Shown here: one piece after another, positions 16,707-26,076 of the stretch
Numbering within the stretch: position 1 is the first letter of the stretch
Layout: the number at the start of each line of letters is the position of its first letter
NCBI RefSeq assembly: GCF_000759025.1
Contig: NZ_JPOS01000020.1
Location: 250,883 to 314,882 of the forward strand
Direction of reading: 5' to 3'
DNA: 64,000 nucleotides
DNA from: Phaeodactylibacter xiamenensis
GTDB lineage: Bacteria; Bacteroidota; Bacteroidia; Chitinophagales; Saprospiraceae
The notes under the pieces: generated by a model
Told to the model about the DNA's origin: nothing
The model's input: the letters and a program-made list of their open reading frames with translations, nothing else
The model's database searches: none
Translations under genes and position numbers: made by a program

Positions 16707-18356
16707 ATGGACAAAATCATGCATATGAAACGTATTCTAAAAATTAGTGCTATAGTAGGGATCGTCGTTATCGGTATGTCGGCTACGATGTCGCCCCGCA
16801 ACAAGTACTTTGAGATTCTGAAAAACCTGGAGATTTTCACCAATCTCTACAAAGAAATCAATACCTACTACGTGGACGATGTGGACCCGGGGCAACTCAT
16901 GCGCACCGGGATCGACGCCATGATGGAGTCGCTTGACCCTTTCACCAACTACATATCCGAGTCGGAAATTGAAGGGTACCGGTTCATGACGGAAGGCAAA
17001 TACAACGGTATTGGCGCTATCAGCCAGCAAATTGACAGCTTCGTTACGATCGTTGAGTTATACGAAGATCAGGCTGCAGATCAGGCTGGCCTGAAGCCGG
17101 GTGACCGCATCATTTCCATCGATGGCAAAGATGCAGTGGGCAAAACGCCGGAGCAGGTCAATAACATCCTGCGCGGTTTCCCTGGCACGGAGGTTGAATT
17201 GGAAATCCAACGTCCTGGTGAGGCAGCGCAATTTAAAGTGAGCATTACACGCACGGAAGTGGAAGTGGAGAACGTGCCTTATTATGGCATGCTCAATGAT
17301 GACATTGGTTATGTGGCCTTGACTACTTTTACCCGAAATGCCGGCAAAAATGTGGGCAGTGCGCTCAAAGCGCTCGAAGCGGAAAACCCCAATATGAAGG
17401 GCGTAGTCTTTGACTTGCGCGGCAACGGCGGCGGTTTGCTCACTGAGGCGGTCAATGTCTCCAACGTGTTCATCCCCCGTGGAGAAGTGGTGGTGACCAC
17501 CAAAGGTAAAGTTAAGGAGTGGGACCGCTCCTTCAGTACAATGGGTAATCCTACCGATGAAGAAATTCCTGTGGTTGTCCTGATCAACGACCGTTCTGCC
17601 TCTGCTTCAGAAATTGTGAGCGGTGTGCTTCAGGATTATGACCGGGGCGTGCTCATGGGGCAGCGGAGTTATGGAAAGGGGCTGGTGCAAAATACCCGCG
17701 ATATCGGCTACAACTCCAAGCTCAAGCTTACCACCGCTAAGTACTACATCCCAAGTGGCCGCTGCATCCAAAGTGTGGAGTATGAAGATGGCGAGCCTGT
17801 GGATATCCCTGATGACCGCCGTACGCCATTCACCACCCGTAACGGGCGTACCGTACTTGATGGCGGTGGGGTGAAGCCGGATGTGGTGGTAGACAAATTC
17901 ACCGATGCCTCCATCGTCAAAAGCCTGATTGATCAACACTTGATTTTTGATTTCGTCACAGCCTATTTTTCAGGGGTGGACAGCATTGATTCAGTAGAAG
18001 ACTATCGCTTCGATGATTTCCAGGCTTTTGTCGATTACCTTGATGCGCAGGCTTTCCAATACGATACAGAGAGCGAAAAACTGCTCAAAAAACTTCAGAA
18101 AGCGAGTCAGAAAGACGGCTATGACCTGACCGAAGAAATCGCCGCCCTGCAGCAGGACATCAAAGCCAGCAAAAAAGATGCTTTGCAAAAGAATCAGGAG
18201 GTTATTATTGACCTCATTGAGAAAGATGTAGCCAGCCGCTTTTACTATCAGAAGGGCAAAATCAAAATGGGGCTGCGCAACGATAAGGAAATTGAGGAAG
18301 CCATTGCGCTACTTAATGACACGGCGCGGTACAACTCAATTTTGAGTGGTCAGTAG
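16707..18356 (+). CDS. S41 family C-terminal processing peptidase
   Basis: A 549-residue CtpA-type protease. An N-terminal hydrophobic segment (about residues 10-25) anchors or exports it. A helical pre-domain contains 'YYVDDVDPGQLMRTGIDAMMESLDPFTNYIS', a PDZ domain follows at about 105-185 ('AGLKPGDRIISIDG'), then the S41 core with S299 (SASASEIVSG) and K324 (SYGKGLVQ) as the Ser-Lys dyad. Such enzymes trim C-termini of periplasmic proteins. Three in-frame ATGs occur (16707, 16719, 16725); the third gives the cleanest signal (MKRILKIS). A hairpin terminator follows. Confidence 0.92.
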   Translation: MDKIMHMKRILKISAIVGIVVIGMSATMSPRNKYFEILKNLEIFTNLYKEINTYYVDDVDPGQLMRTGIDAMMESLDPFTNYISESEIEGYRFMTEGKYNGIGAISQQIDSFVTIVELYEDQAADQAGLKPGDRIISIDGKDAVGKTPEQVNNILRGFPGTEVELEIQRPGEAAQFKVSITRTEVEVENVPYYGMLNDDIGYVALTTFTRNAGKNVGSALKALEAENPNMKGVVFDLRGNGGGLLTEAVNVSNVFIPRGEVVVTTKGKVKEWDRSFSTMGNPTDEEIPVVVLINDRSASASEIVSGVLQDYDRGVLMGQRSYGKGLVQNTRDIGYNSKLKLTTAKYYIPSGRCIQSVEYEDGEPVDIPDDRRTPFTTRNGRTVLDGGGVKPDVVVDKFTDASIVKSLIDQHLIFDFVTAYFSGVDSIDSVEDYRFDDFQAFVDYLDAQAFQYDTESEKLLKKLQKASQKDGYDLTEEIAALQQDIKASKKDALQKNQEVIIDLIEKDVASRFYYQKGKIKMGLRNDKEIEEAIALLNDTARYNSILSGQ

Positions 18357-18376
18357 ACCGGTCGGTTAAAAAACAA

Positions 18377-18413
18377 AGTGGGCAAGTGCAATTCATCATG
18401 CGCTTGCCCGCTT
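18377..18413 (+). terminator. Terminator after the S41 peptidase gene
   Basis: AGTGGGCAAGTGCA pairs with TGCGCTTGCCCGCT (two G-U/T mismatches) around ATTCATCA and is followed by TCTGTTTC. It lies 21 bp after the stop codon. Confidence 0.75.
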
Positions 18414-18523
18414 CTGTTTCGGGAAGGTCCAAAAGGGGCTTTCAGCATGTTATATATACCATAGTCTTTGTGAAAAGGCCGTTCCTCTTCCCGGAGTCTA
18501 TGCGGAATTAATACCTTGAGTGC

Positions 18524-19483
18524 ATGAAAAAGATACAGGTCACCATTCTCACCGGCTTTTTGGGCGCGGGCAAGACGACCCTGCTCAATGCGCTGTTGCA
18601 ACAATTAAACGGACAGAATAATGTGGTCATTGAGAATGAGTTCGGGCAGGTGTCCATTGATGGCGGATTGGTCCGGCAGTATTCCAGCGATGTCTATGAG
18701 ATCAGCAACGGCTGCATTTGTTGTTCGCTTGACGACGAGTTGTTTGATGTACTCACTGAGCTTGTCCACGAAGACCCGGTGCCCGACCACCTCTTTATCG
18801 AAGCCACTGGTGTAGCCGACAGTGGCAGCCTGTCGGGCATTTTCCTACGCCGGGATATCAGCCAGCGCTATGAGCTGGCTCAGGTCATCGGTGTGGTGGA
18901 TGCGACCAATGTCGCCCAGCGCCTTGAGGAAGCCGAAGAAGTCAGCCGTCAAATTACCGCCGCCGATCTTCTGGTGCTGAATAAAATACAGGAAGCCACG
19001 GAGGAGCAAATTGCAGAAGCCCGTGATTTGCTCCGCCAGCTCAATCCCTTTGCGCCGGTAGTGCCCAGTGAAGACGGCCGTATTCCCGTATCCTGGCTCG
19101 AAACCCGGCGTTCCCGCATGGCTTTCCAATTACCGGAGAGTGTTGCGGCGGCTGCAAAACCCAAAGCAACGAGCCATCTTCAGCAGTCTGATATTTCCTC
19201 GACTACTCATACTTTCGACCAGCCCTTTGACCTCAATCAGCTCCGGCACGTACTGACCGTAAGCCTGATGCTCTACGCCAAGCAGATTTACCGCATTAAG
19301 GGTGTGGTAAAAAGTAAAGAAGATGGTCAAAGCTATCTGCTACAGTCCACCGGCAAGGCGCTGCAAATCACACCGGCAGCTGCACCGCTTTCAACGGATA
19401 GCCCTTCCACCTTAGTGGTGATTGGGAAGGGGCTGAAGAAGGAGGCGATTGAACGGTTGTTGCGGCAGGGGGTGGCGCGGTGA
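18524..19483 (+). CDS. CobW/COG0523-family GTPase, putative metal chaperone
   Basis: A 319-residue G3E P-loop GTPase. The Walker A motif GFLGAGKTTLL is at residues 11-21. The metal-binding C-x-C-C motif is G63-C64-I-C66-C67 in NGCICCSL. The G3-like 'IEATGVADSG' and the NKIQ base-recognition motif follow. The C-terminal CobW_C domain begins near residue 225 (TFDQPFDLNQLRHVL). The group delivers metals, most often zinc, to target proteins; the target here is unknown. No Zur box was recognised upstream. It is a single gene. Confidence 0.9.
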   Translation: MKKIQVTILTGFLGAGKTTLLNALLQQLNGQNNVVIENEFGQVSIDGGLVRQYSSDVYEISNGCICCSLDDELFDVLTELVHEDPVPDHLFIEATGVADSGSLSGIFLRRDISQRYELAQVIGVVDATNVAQRLEEAEEVSRQITAADLLVLNKIQEATEEQIAEARDLLRQLNPFAPVVPSEDGRIPVSWLETRRSRMAFQLPESVAAAAKPKATSHLQQSDISSTTHTFDQPFDLNQLRHVLTVSLMLYAKQIYRIKGVVKSKEDGQSYLLQSTGKALQITPAAAPLSTDSPSTLVVIGKGLKKEAIERLLRQGVAR

Positions 19484-19563
19484 CTATTCTCCTGCAGAGG
19501 AGGAAATTTGGCGGTTTTCAGACAAAATGGATATTTGGCGTATGCTGCTGCCTGGAAAGTAGT

Positions 19564-19571
19564 TATATTTG
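19564..19571 (+). promoter_or_regulatory. -7 promoter box of the phase-variable T9SS gene
   Basis: TATATTTG fits TAnnTTTG and gives a leader of about 95 nt before the ATG at 19672. A clear -33 element was not found. Confidence 0.45.
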
Positions 19572-19671
19572 CAATTGAAATATACAAGCGTTTTCCGCAT
19601 CTCTGCTATAGCGTTATTTACTTAAATCTGTATCCCGGAAAGTACCTTCGGGGTATGACAAACCAAACGCC

Positions 19672-21407
19672 ATGAAGAAATTTTCTCTTCTCTTCTCTTC
19701 TCTTCTCTTCTCTTCTCTAGTGTTATGATATTCGCCCAGACTTGTACCGACCCGGTTATCGCTTTGATACAAACAGGCAGCGATTGTAATAGCTATGAGG
19801 TGAGGATGTTTAGTCCGCCTACTGATCCATTGGTTCGTCTCAATGTGACGGTTATTGTATCCTCCAATGGCAACAACCTTAACGCCACACTTGGAAGTGA
19901 GCTTGCCGCAGCAGGGGGGTATAACCTGACTGTGTCGCCAACTAATTTAATTACGGTAAACAGAACAAGTTTTTCTACTTCTACAAATTTTCAGCTACCA
20001 TCATTCTCTGGTACAGGGTTGACTCTATTCACCTTTGAGTTTCTTGGGGATTTCGGAGCAACGGTCACCGCTTCGATTGATCCTTCAGCAATGATCAATT
20101 TAGAATCGGGTATTCCAACTGGTACTCCTTGTCAACCAACTTTCCAAAATACTCCGGTTTCCTGTACTTTCAGTGGAGGAAGCACCCTCTCCGGGACGAT
20201 TACTGCTATTCAAAACTGCATGGGCTCTATCGACCAAAGCTTAGCCGATGCTACGGTAACCATCTCAAGCACAAGTGCGCCGGGCCTTACTCCTTTAATT
20301 GTTCAAACAGATGTGGCAGGGGATTATTCCGGTACCGTACTTGATGGAGAAGACTATCTGGTAAGCCCTGAGTATGATCTTTCCGAACCAGACTGTGGCT
20401 TGGATGACGCAGATATTGTCCGGATTTCCGGGCATATTCTGGGCTCGTTTCCATTTACAAACCCCTGGGAGTTCGTTGCTGCGGACTTTAATCTCAGCAA
20501 TGCAGTGACCACGCTTGATCAAATAGGGATCAGAAATGCCATCTTGAATGATGTTTACCCTGGCGGGTTCAAATCCTGGCGGATGGTCAATGCTGCCGCT
20601 TTGAGTGGGGGTGTTTTAAATGGTTTCAACTTAAGTTTGATTAGAGAAACGGCAACAGTAATAAACGCGCCACTTTCCGGTGCACCCAACCTCAATTTTA
20701 TTGGTGTAAAAACAGGAGATGTAGAGGTATCTTGTAATCAGTGCATTACTACTAATAGTTCTTCAAATAGTGTTCCACTAGCAGGGCTGAAAGCAAAGGT
20801 TACAGGAAGTTTGTCAGAAGGCGGAATAATCGAGCTTCGATTGTCATCGGAGGAAGCGTATAAAGAGCTATGGTTAATTGGGCTTGAGTTTATACTTTCT
20901 CCCGAGCACCTTGAAGTACTGGAAGTCCGTGGGGAAGGAGGTTTTAGGTTACAGGAAGAGGGATATGCCGTGAATGCCCAAACCGGGCGCTTTCATGGCA
21001 TCTGGCTTCCATTAGAACAGCAATTCCTGGAACTTGGAAAAGACGACCAATTGACCGTAAGGGCGAAAGTGAAGCAGCCTTTCTCAACCATAGCTGAAGT
21101 ATTTTCGCTATTGAGCGGTGCGAATATTTACCCGGACGGGAATAAGCGCAGTTGGTCAATATCCCCGCAACAGCACTCAAAAATTGTGGTTTTCCCTAAT
21201 CCATTTGGAGCGCAATTTACAATTAGTGGGACAGTGGAAGTAGGTCAACTCCGCGTATTTAACGCTGCGGGGCAGTTGATCCATCAGCAGCAGCTTCAGC
21301 CTTTAGTAGAGCATCAGATCATAGCCCGCAATTGGCAGCCCGGCGTCTATTTCTACCGGGTGGAGACCCCTTCTGCTACGACTTCCGGTAAGCTCATCCG
21401 TAAGTAG
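19672..21407 (+). CDS. T9SS type A sorting-domain protein, leader frame set by TTCTC repeats
   Basis: The ATG at 19672 opens MKKFSLLFSSLLFSS, a typical signal peptide, but with the seven TTCTC units present it reads a TGA at 19726-19728 after 18 codons. The body is in another frame. Removing one unit joins the leader to VMIFAQ-TCTDP and gives an intact 576-residue preprotein with a signal site after AQ. The body has a beta-rich N-terminal half, an EF/dockerin-like stretch (LDDADIVRISGHILG, residues of about 235-250) and a T9SS type A sorting domain in the last 75 residues (VVFPNPFGAQF, then GVYFYRVE). In the OFF state the ATG at 19725 could make a leaderless cytoplasmic form. The cargo role is unknown; surface or extracellular location is inferred. 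Confidence 0.8.
19683..19718 (+). repeat. Pentanucleotide tract (TTCTC)7 in signal-peptide codons
   Basis: Seven exact TTCTC units (19683-19717) plus one T, preceded by TT. It begins 11 bases after the start codon and encodes the hydrophobic core of the leader (repeated SLLFS). Because five is not a multiple of three, each gain or loss of a unit changes frame: six or nine units give the ON frame, while seven or eight give stops. The unit is a rotation of CTCTT, the repeat of neisserial opa leaders. Confidence 0.95.
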
Positions 21408-21431
21408 TTCTGTTTCTAAAATCAAAACATG

Positions 21432-21461
21432 GCTCAGCTTTCTCTTTATGGAGAGCTGAGC
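21432..21461 (+). terminator. Terminator between the two T9SS cargo genes
   Basis: GCTCAGC (21432-21438) pairs with GCTGAGC (21455-21461), with an inner TCTC/GAGA stem, and is followed by TTTCTT. It lies 25 bp after the type A gene and 28 bp before the next start, so the two T9SS genes are probably transcribed separately. Confidence 0.75.
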
Positions 21462-21489
21462 TTTCTTCCTATTCCCAAATCCTAATCCC

Positions 21490-24174
21490 ATGGCGCATTC
21501 TAAACTTCTATTGCTGCTTGGCTTTGCCCTAGTTTCACTTTCCGTTTCGGCTCAAGAGTTGTATTTTTCAGCAGGCTCAGACGATGATTCACTGAACAGT
21601 TATATTGGAATTATTGATTTGTCAACCTGTGATACTGCACATGTCATAGAGCCGGAACGCCCGATTGGCAATTGCACCTTTGACCGGGATACGAACCTTT
21701 ACACTGCAATAGCAGATACGATATATCAGGTGGATTTGGAGACCGGAACATTATCCTATGTTACAGATTTTGGAGTAATACCAGGAGAGTTTGGTGCTGT
21801 AGTTTTTGGCTTAGAAGTCATTGGAGAGACCTTGTTTGCTGTGTTTTATTCACCTGGGGTTGCTTTGGGGAAATATAACCTAATTACCGGGGAGCAAGAA
21901 ATACTGAACCCCAGTTTCGGAGAGGTAGACCCTATTGCTGCGGCTTCCGGATTAACTGTGATTAACGGACATCTGGTGGCTAGTACTTGGAAAGATGGAT
22001 TTTATCAGTTAGATACCAATGATTTGTCCAATAGCCAATTGCTTTTTCCGCATCCTTCTTTTGAACCTTTTTCCAATGGTTTGGGTACGGTGTCCGTGGA
22101 CTGCCAGAATAGCCGTACTTTTGTGACTGATGCGGTATTAGAGCAAACAGACGAAATTCTAGAAGTTAACTTTGAAGCACAAACCCTTGAATTCGTTTGT
22201 AGTGTGGATTTTCGAATTATCAGTCTTTTTGCCCTCGAAGAATCCCTCCCCCCGCCCTGCGCGCTGGAAGTTAACCCAATAGGTGGTGCATTCCCCGGCA
22301 GCGCCTATCAGGCCGACACGGCTTGTACGGGTGCCCCACAGCCCATCCTGCCGCCAAGCCTGGAGCTGCTCTCCGAGATTGGGTTTATAGATTCTATCCG
22401 GGTTACGCTGTCAGGCCCGGGCGGTATGGGTGAGCAACTGGCCAGTACCGGCACTGATAGCATTGTAGTGCTTGGCAGTGGCAGCGCCCAGCTGCGCTTC
22501 CTACCGCAACAGGGCCAGCCTTCATTGCCTGCCTGGGAGGCCGTGCTGGGTGCAGCCCAGTACACCTACGGAGGCCCCGGCCTTCCACCGGAGGGCACCC
22601 GGGAAATCAGAGTGGTTGCTTATGCGGCAGGCAATGTGAGCGATACTGCCTTTGCATACCTCCCCATTTTCCCATATCCGCCTTCAGCGGGAGAAGATGC
22701 AGCGGTGGCCCTCTGTCCGGGCAGTGCCCCGGTAGACTTATTTGCTCAGCTCGGCGGCAGCCCGGCTCCCGGTGGGCAATGGCAACCGGGCAGTGGCAGT
22801 TTCGACCCGGAAGCAGATGCGCCGGGCGCTTATTTTTACATTCAGTCTGGTGCGCCTGGTTGCCCCGGTGATACCGCTGTGGCTACGGTCAGCCTGCTTC
22901 CCCCTCCGGTGTTCAGCCTGGGTGCAGACACGGCCTTATGCCAGGGCGATACCTTACTGCTCGAAGCCCCGGCGGGCCTGCAGGTGGAACAGTGGCAGGA
23001 TGGCAGCACCGGCTTATCCTTCACGGTGGCACAGCCGGGGGATTATGCCCTGCAAGCCAGCAACAGCGAAGGCTGCACTGGTTCGGATACGATAGCAGTC
23101 GCTTATTCGGATTTCTCGGGCTTATTGCTGGAAACTACGGATGTTGTCTGCTTTGGGGACAGCACCGGTGTGCTGGAAGCGATGCCTTCCGGTGGTTTGC
23201 CACCGTATGCGTACAACTGGCAGCCTGTCGGGTTGGGTGCAACAGTTACCGGGCTGCCTGCGGGCACTTACAGCGTTACGGCCACAGATGCGGCAGGCTG
23301 TACTTTCTCTTCCACAGCTATCATTGAGCAGCCTGAGGCGCCGATAGCGGTAACTGACACCCTACGCCGCTGCGCCGGGGAGCCTTTCTTTTGGGAAGGG
23401 GAGCCAGTCCTTTCGGATACCTTGCTGCAAGGGGTGTACAGCAGTGCTGCGGGCTGTGATTCGCTGTATGAATTGCACCTGTACTTCTCAGATACGGTCC
23501 GGAGCAGTTTGCAGGCTGATATTTGTGCGGGGGATGCGTTTAGCTGGGAAGGGCAAGTGTGGGAGCAGGATACAAGCGTTTGTATGACTTACAATACGGT
23601 GGCTGGCTGTGACTCTCTTACCTGTCTTGAACTTGCTGTAGCGCCACCTGTGATGGTAAGCGCAGGAGCAGATCAGGAAGTGTTGCCGGGGCAGCCGGTC
23701 ACGCTGTCGGGCAGCAGCAGTGCAGCAATGGTGCAATGGCTCCCCGAAGAGGGATTAAGCTGCCCAACTTGTTTGTCCACCGATGTAGAGCTGATGGCTA
23801 CCCAAGTGTACCAACTGTTAGCCACAGATAGCCTGGGCTGCACGGCGATGGATGAGGTGCAAGTCACCGTCCTGCCATCTTCCGCTTACTACCTGCCCAA
23901 TGCTTTTTCTCCTAATGGAGACGGCCGTAACGATACCTTTGGGCCCCTGCCAGCACGTCCGGGCATTGAGGCGGCACAGTTCCGGGTATTTGACCGCTGG
24001 GGCGGCTTGTTTTTTGAGCGCAGCAATCTGCCTTTGGAAGACGGGCGCCTCTTTTGGGACGGGCAGGTCAGGGGCGAAAGCGCCCCGGCTGGTGTTTACG
24101 TCTGGATGCTAGAGGTAAGGCTGCCAAATGGCAGGGTGGAGCAAGTGCAGGGGGAGGTGTTGCTGCTGCGGTAG
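21490..24174 (+). CDS. Gliding-motility-associated C-terminal domain protein (T9SS type B cargo)
   Basis: An 894-residue secreted protein with a signal peptide ending SVSAQ at about residue 22. Residues of about 23-250 look like a beta-propeller ('GIIDLSTCDTAHVIEPERPIGNCTFDRDTNLY'). Several Ig/PKD-like beta domains follow. A SprB-type repeat (CFGDSTGVLEAMPSGGLPPYAYNW) lies near 555-600. The final domain, residues 800-894 (YYLPNAFSPNGDGRNDTFGP to the end), is the gliding-motility-associated type B sorting domain. Cargo of this kind is exported by T9SS and kept at the cell surface. It is a candidate adhesin or matrix protein; its partner could be a PorP/SprF protein. Confidence 0.9.
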   Translation: MAHSKLLLLLGFALVSLSVSAQELYFSAGSDDDSLNSYIGIIDLSTCDTAHVIEPERPIGNCTFDRDTNLYTAIADTIYQVDLETGTLSYVTDFGVIPGEFGAVVFGLEVIGETLFAVFYSPGVALGKYNLITGEQEILNPSFGEVDPIAAASGLTVINGHLVASTWKDGFYQLDTNDLSNSQLLFPHPSFEPFSNGLGTVSVDCQNSRTFVTDAVLEQTDEILEVNFEAQTLEFVCSVDFRIISLFALEESLPPPCALEVNPIGGAFPGSAYQADTACTGAPQPILPPSLELLSEIGFIDSIRVTLSGPGGMGEQLASTGTDSIVVLGSGSAQLRFLPQQGQPSLPAWEAVLGAAQYTYGGPGLPPEGTREIRVVAYAAGNVSDTAFAYLPIFPYPPSAGEDAAVALCPGSAPVDLFAQLGGSPAPGGQWQPGSGSFDPEADAPGAYFYIQSGAPGCPGDTAVATVSLLPPPVFSLGADTALCQGDTLLLEAPAGLQVEQWQDGSTGLSFTVAQPGDYALQASNSEGCTGSDTIAVAYSDFSGLLLETTDVVCFGDSTGVLEAMPSGGLPPYAYNWQPVGLGATVTGLPAGTYSVTATDAAGCTFSSTAIIEQPEAPIAVTDTLRRCAGEPFFWEGEPVLSDTLLQGVYSSAAGCDSLYELHLYFSDTVRSSLQADICAGDAFSWEGQVWEQDTSVCMTYNTVAGCDSLTCLELAVAPPVMVSAGADQEVLPGQPVTLSGSSSAAMVQWLPEEGLSCPTCLSTDVELMATQVYQLLATDSLGCTAMDEVQVTVLPSSAYYLPNAFSPNGDGRNDTFGPLPARPGIEAAQFRVFDRWGGLFFERSNLPLEDGRLFWDGQVRGESAPAGVYVWMLEVRLPNGRVEQVQGEVLLLR

Positions 24175-24203
24175 AAGATCATTGGGCAAAGAAGGATTTT
24201 TAA

Positions 24204-25253
24204 TCATTCTTCCTCCCCCCAACCCTGAAAATGATCTTCCTCACGTGCCTGATCAATAGCCTTATACTCAGAGATGGTAGTCCAGAGCAAGTCCTTCAGT
24301 TCCTGCAGGCCCTGCTGGGCAACGGAGGAAATAAAGAGCGTAGGCAAGTCCTTTGGCAGCTCTGATTTGAGCATTTCCTTCAGTTCCTCGTCGAGCATAT
24401 CGCTTTTGGTGATGGCCAGGACGCGGGGCTTGTGCATCAGTTCCTCATTGTACTGTTGGAGCTCATTGAGGAGGATATTGTATTCCTTTCGGATATTCTC
24501 CGTATCGCAGGGAATCATAAAGAGCAGCGTCGCATTGCGCTCAATGTGGCGCAGGAAGCGGAAGCCCAGCCCTTTACCCTGATGGGCATTCTCAATAATG
24601 CCCGGTATGTCGGCCATGACGAAGGAGCGGCCATCACGGTAGGAAACGATGCCCAGGTTAGGTACGAGGGTGGTGAAGGCGTAGTTAGCGATTTTCGGTT
24701 TCGCTGCTGTGATCACGGAAAGGAGGGTGGACTTGCCCGCATTCGGGAAGCCGACGAGGCCTACATCCGCGAGCGTCTTTAGCTCCAGGATTTTCCAGGA
24801 CTCCTGCCCTGGTTCGCCGGGCTGTGCATAGCGCGGCGTTTGGTTGGTTGCGGATTTGAAGTGGCTGTTGCCCAGCCCGCCCCGGCCACCGCTTAGCAAA
24901 ACGCGCTCTTCGTCGTGTTTGGTGATTTCAAACTCCACCTCGCCGGTTTCTGCATCTCTGGCTACAGTACCCAGGGGCACTTCCAGAATGATGTCTTCAC
25001 CATCTGCGCCGAACATGTGATTGCGGCCGCCGTTGCCACCGCTTCCGGCGATAACATGCTTGCGGTATTTCAGGGCCAGCAGGGTCCACACGTTGCTGTT
25101 GCCCCGCAGGATGATGTGCCCGCCCCGGCCACCGTCACCACCGTCAGGGCCGCCTTTTGGGGTGGCTTTGCTTCGGTGCAGGTGTGCAGAGCCCGCGCCA
25201 CCTTTTCCAGATCGGCAGCAAATCTTTACGTAATCGACGAAGTTTCCGGACAT
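24204..25253 (-). CDS. obgE: Obg family GTPase
   Basis: A 349-residue protein with the glycine-rich Obg fold in residues 1-159 ([49 protein letters not shown]) and a G domain with P-loop G168-FPNAGKS-T176, switch region [12 protein letters not shown] and the TKSD motif. The extra C-terminal domain of some Obg proteins is absent. It acts in late 50S ribosome assembly and stress control in the cytoplasm. A promoter with TTG-N17-TACATTTG lies just upstream, so it is expressed separately from adk. Confidence 0.97.
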   Translation of the reverse strand: MSGNFVDYVKICCRSGKGGAGSAHLHRSKATPKGGPDGGDGGRGGHIILRGNSNVWTLLALKYRKHVIAGSGGNGGRNHMFGADGEDIILEVPLGTVARDAETGEVEFEITKHDEERVLLSGGRGGLGNSHFKSATNQTPRYAQPGEPGQESWKILELKTLADVGLVGFPNAGKSTLLSVITAAKPKIANYAFTTLVPNLGIVSYRDGRSFVMADIPGIIENAHQGKGLGFRFLRHIERNATLLFMIPCDTENIRKEYNILLNELQQYNEELMHKPRVLAITKSDMLDEELKEMLKSELPKDLPTLFISSVAQQGLQELKDLLWTTISEYKAIDQAREEDHFQGWGEEE

Positions 25254-25272
25254 GTTTAAAATTTGGTTAGGG

Positions 25273-25300
25273 CAAATGTAGACATTTTACAGCTTGTCAA
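25273..25300 (-). promoter_or_regulatory. Promoter of obgE (TTG-N17-TACATTTG)
   Basis: On the minus strand, TTG (25300-25298), 17 bases, then TACATTTG (25280-25273), a near-consensus Bacteroidota promoter. It overlaps the adk stop codon and lies 20 bases before the obgE ATG. Confidence 0.65.
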
Positions 25301-25859
25301 TCTCCGCGCACAAACGACCGAAGATTTCCTCTATGCTGCCTACGCCGTGCACTTTGACTGCCTTGCCCTTTGCAGCGTAGTAGTCGAATACCGGGGTGGT
25401 CTCGCTTTTGTAGACCTCAATGCGGTTGCGGATAATGCTTTCATCGGCATCGTCTTTACGCCCGGAGGTTTTGCCCCGCTCCAACAGGCGTTTAACCAGT
25501 TCTTCATCAGGAACATCCAGCATGATGAGGGAGGAAACTGCGTCATCTTTTTCGCTCAGCAGCTCGTCCAGCGCTTCCGCTTGTGGCGTGGTGCGTGGAA
25601 AGCCATCGAAGATATAGCCGGCTACATCGGGGTTCGCTTCCACTTTGTTGCGCAGCATGCCTACCGTTACGCTATCTGGCACGAGTTCACCTTTCTCGAT
25701 ATAGCTTTTGGCTTCTTTGCCGAGCGGGGTGTCATTGCCCATTTCGTAGCGGAAAAGGTCACCTGTGGAGATATGCAGCAGGCTATACTTTTCAACCAGT
25801 TTAGAAGCCTGTGTCCCTTTGCCTGAGCCCGGAGGGCCAAAGAGTATCAGATTGATCAT
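25287..25859 (-). CDS. adk: Adenylate kinase
   Basis: A 190-residue kinase that interconverts AMP+ATP and 2 ADP. The start is the ATG giving MINLILFGPPGSGKGTQ; the frame is open 19 codons further upstream, but those residues are unlike the family. P-loop GPPGSGKGT is at 8-16, the AMP-binding 'ISTGDLFR' near 30-37, 'GFPRT' near 83, and the LID is short (no zinc Cys), as in many Bacteroidota. The catalytic arginines 'RKDDADE' and 'RNRIEVY' are present. Confidence 0.96.
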   Translation of the reverse strand: MINLILFGPPGSGKGTQASKLVEKYSLLHISTGDLFRYEMGNDTPLGKEAKSYIEKGELVPDSVTVGMLRNKVEANPDVAGYIFDGFPRTTPQAEALDELLSEKDDAVSSLIMLDVPDEELVKRLLERGKTSGRKDDADESIIRNRIEVYKSETTPVFDYYAAKGKAVKVHGVGSIEEIFGRLCAEIDKL

Positions 25860-25932
25860 GTGTAGTAACATTTTTGGTTTTTTGCCTTTTGGGAGCTGAA
25901 GCTTGCCGAAAGGCATGTTTGTTTTGATAAAA

Positions 25933-25950
25933 TGGCAGTTTCACACTGCC
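25933..25950 (-). terminator. Possible terminator of the NlpC/P60 gene
   Basis: A hairpin GGCAGT/ACTGCC with loop GTGAA or TTCAC (depending on strand). On the minus strand it is followed by ATTTTATC. It lies 127 bp beyond the NlpC/P60 stop. The 25860-26076 gap holds nothing else that I recognise. Confidence 0.4.
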
Positions 25951-26076
25951 GGAATCGCAACGGGCAAAATACGAAAATGCTAAGAAACTTAGGAGGAGTG
26001 ACTTCATTCAAAGGGCTTTGACTTTCATATGGCCTTACCCTTGGATTTCGTACAAGCAGTTCTGCCCAGGCATTAC

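Noticed and set aside
19725-21407. Gene start at ATG 19725 without a signal peptide
   Set aside because: A T9SS cargo needs a signal peptide, and a perfect one lies just upstream in a frame reached by losing one repeat unit. Kept only as a possible OFF-state start.
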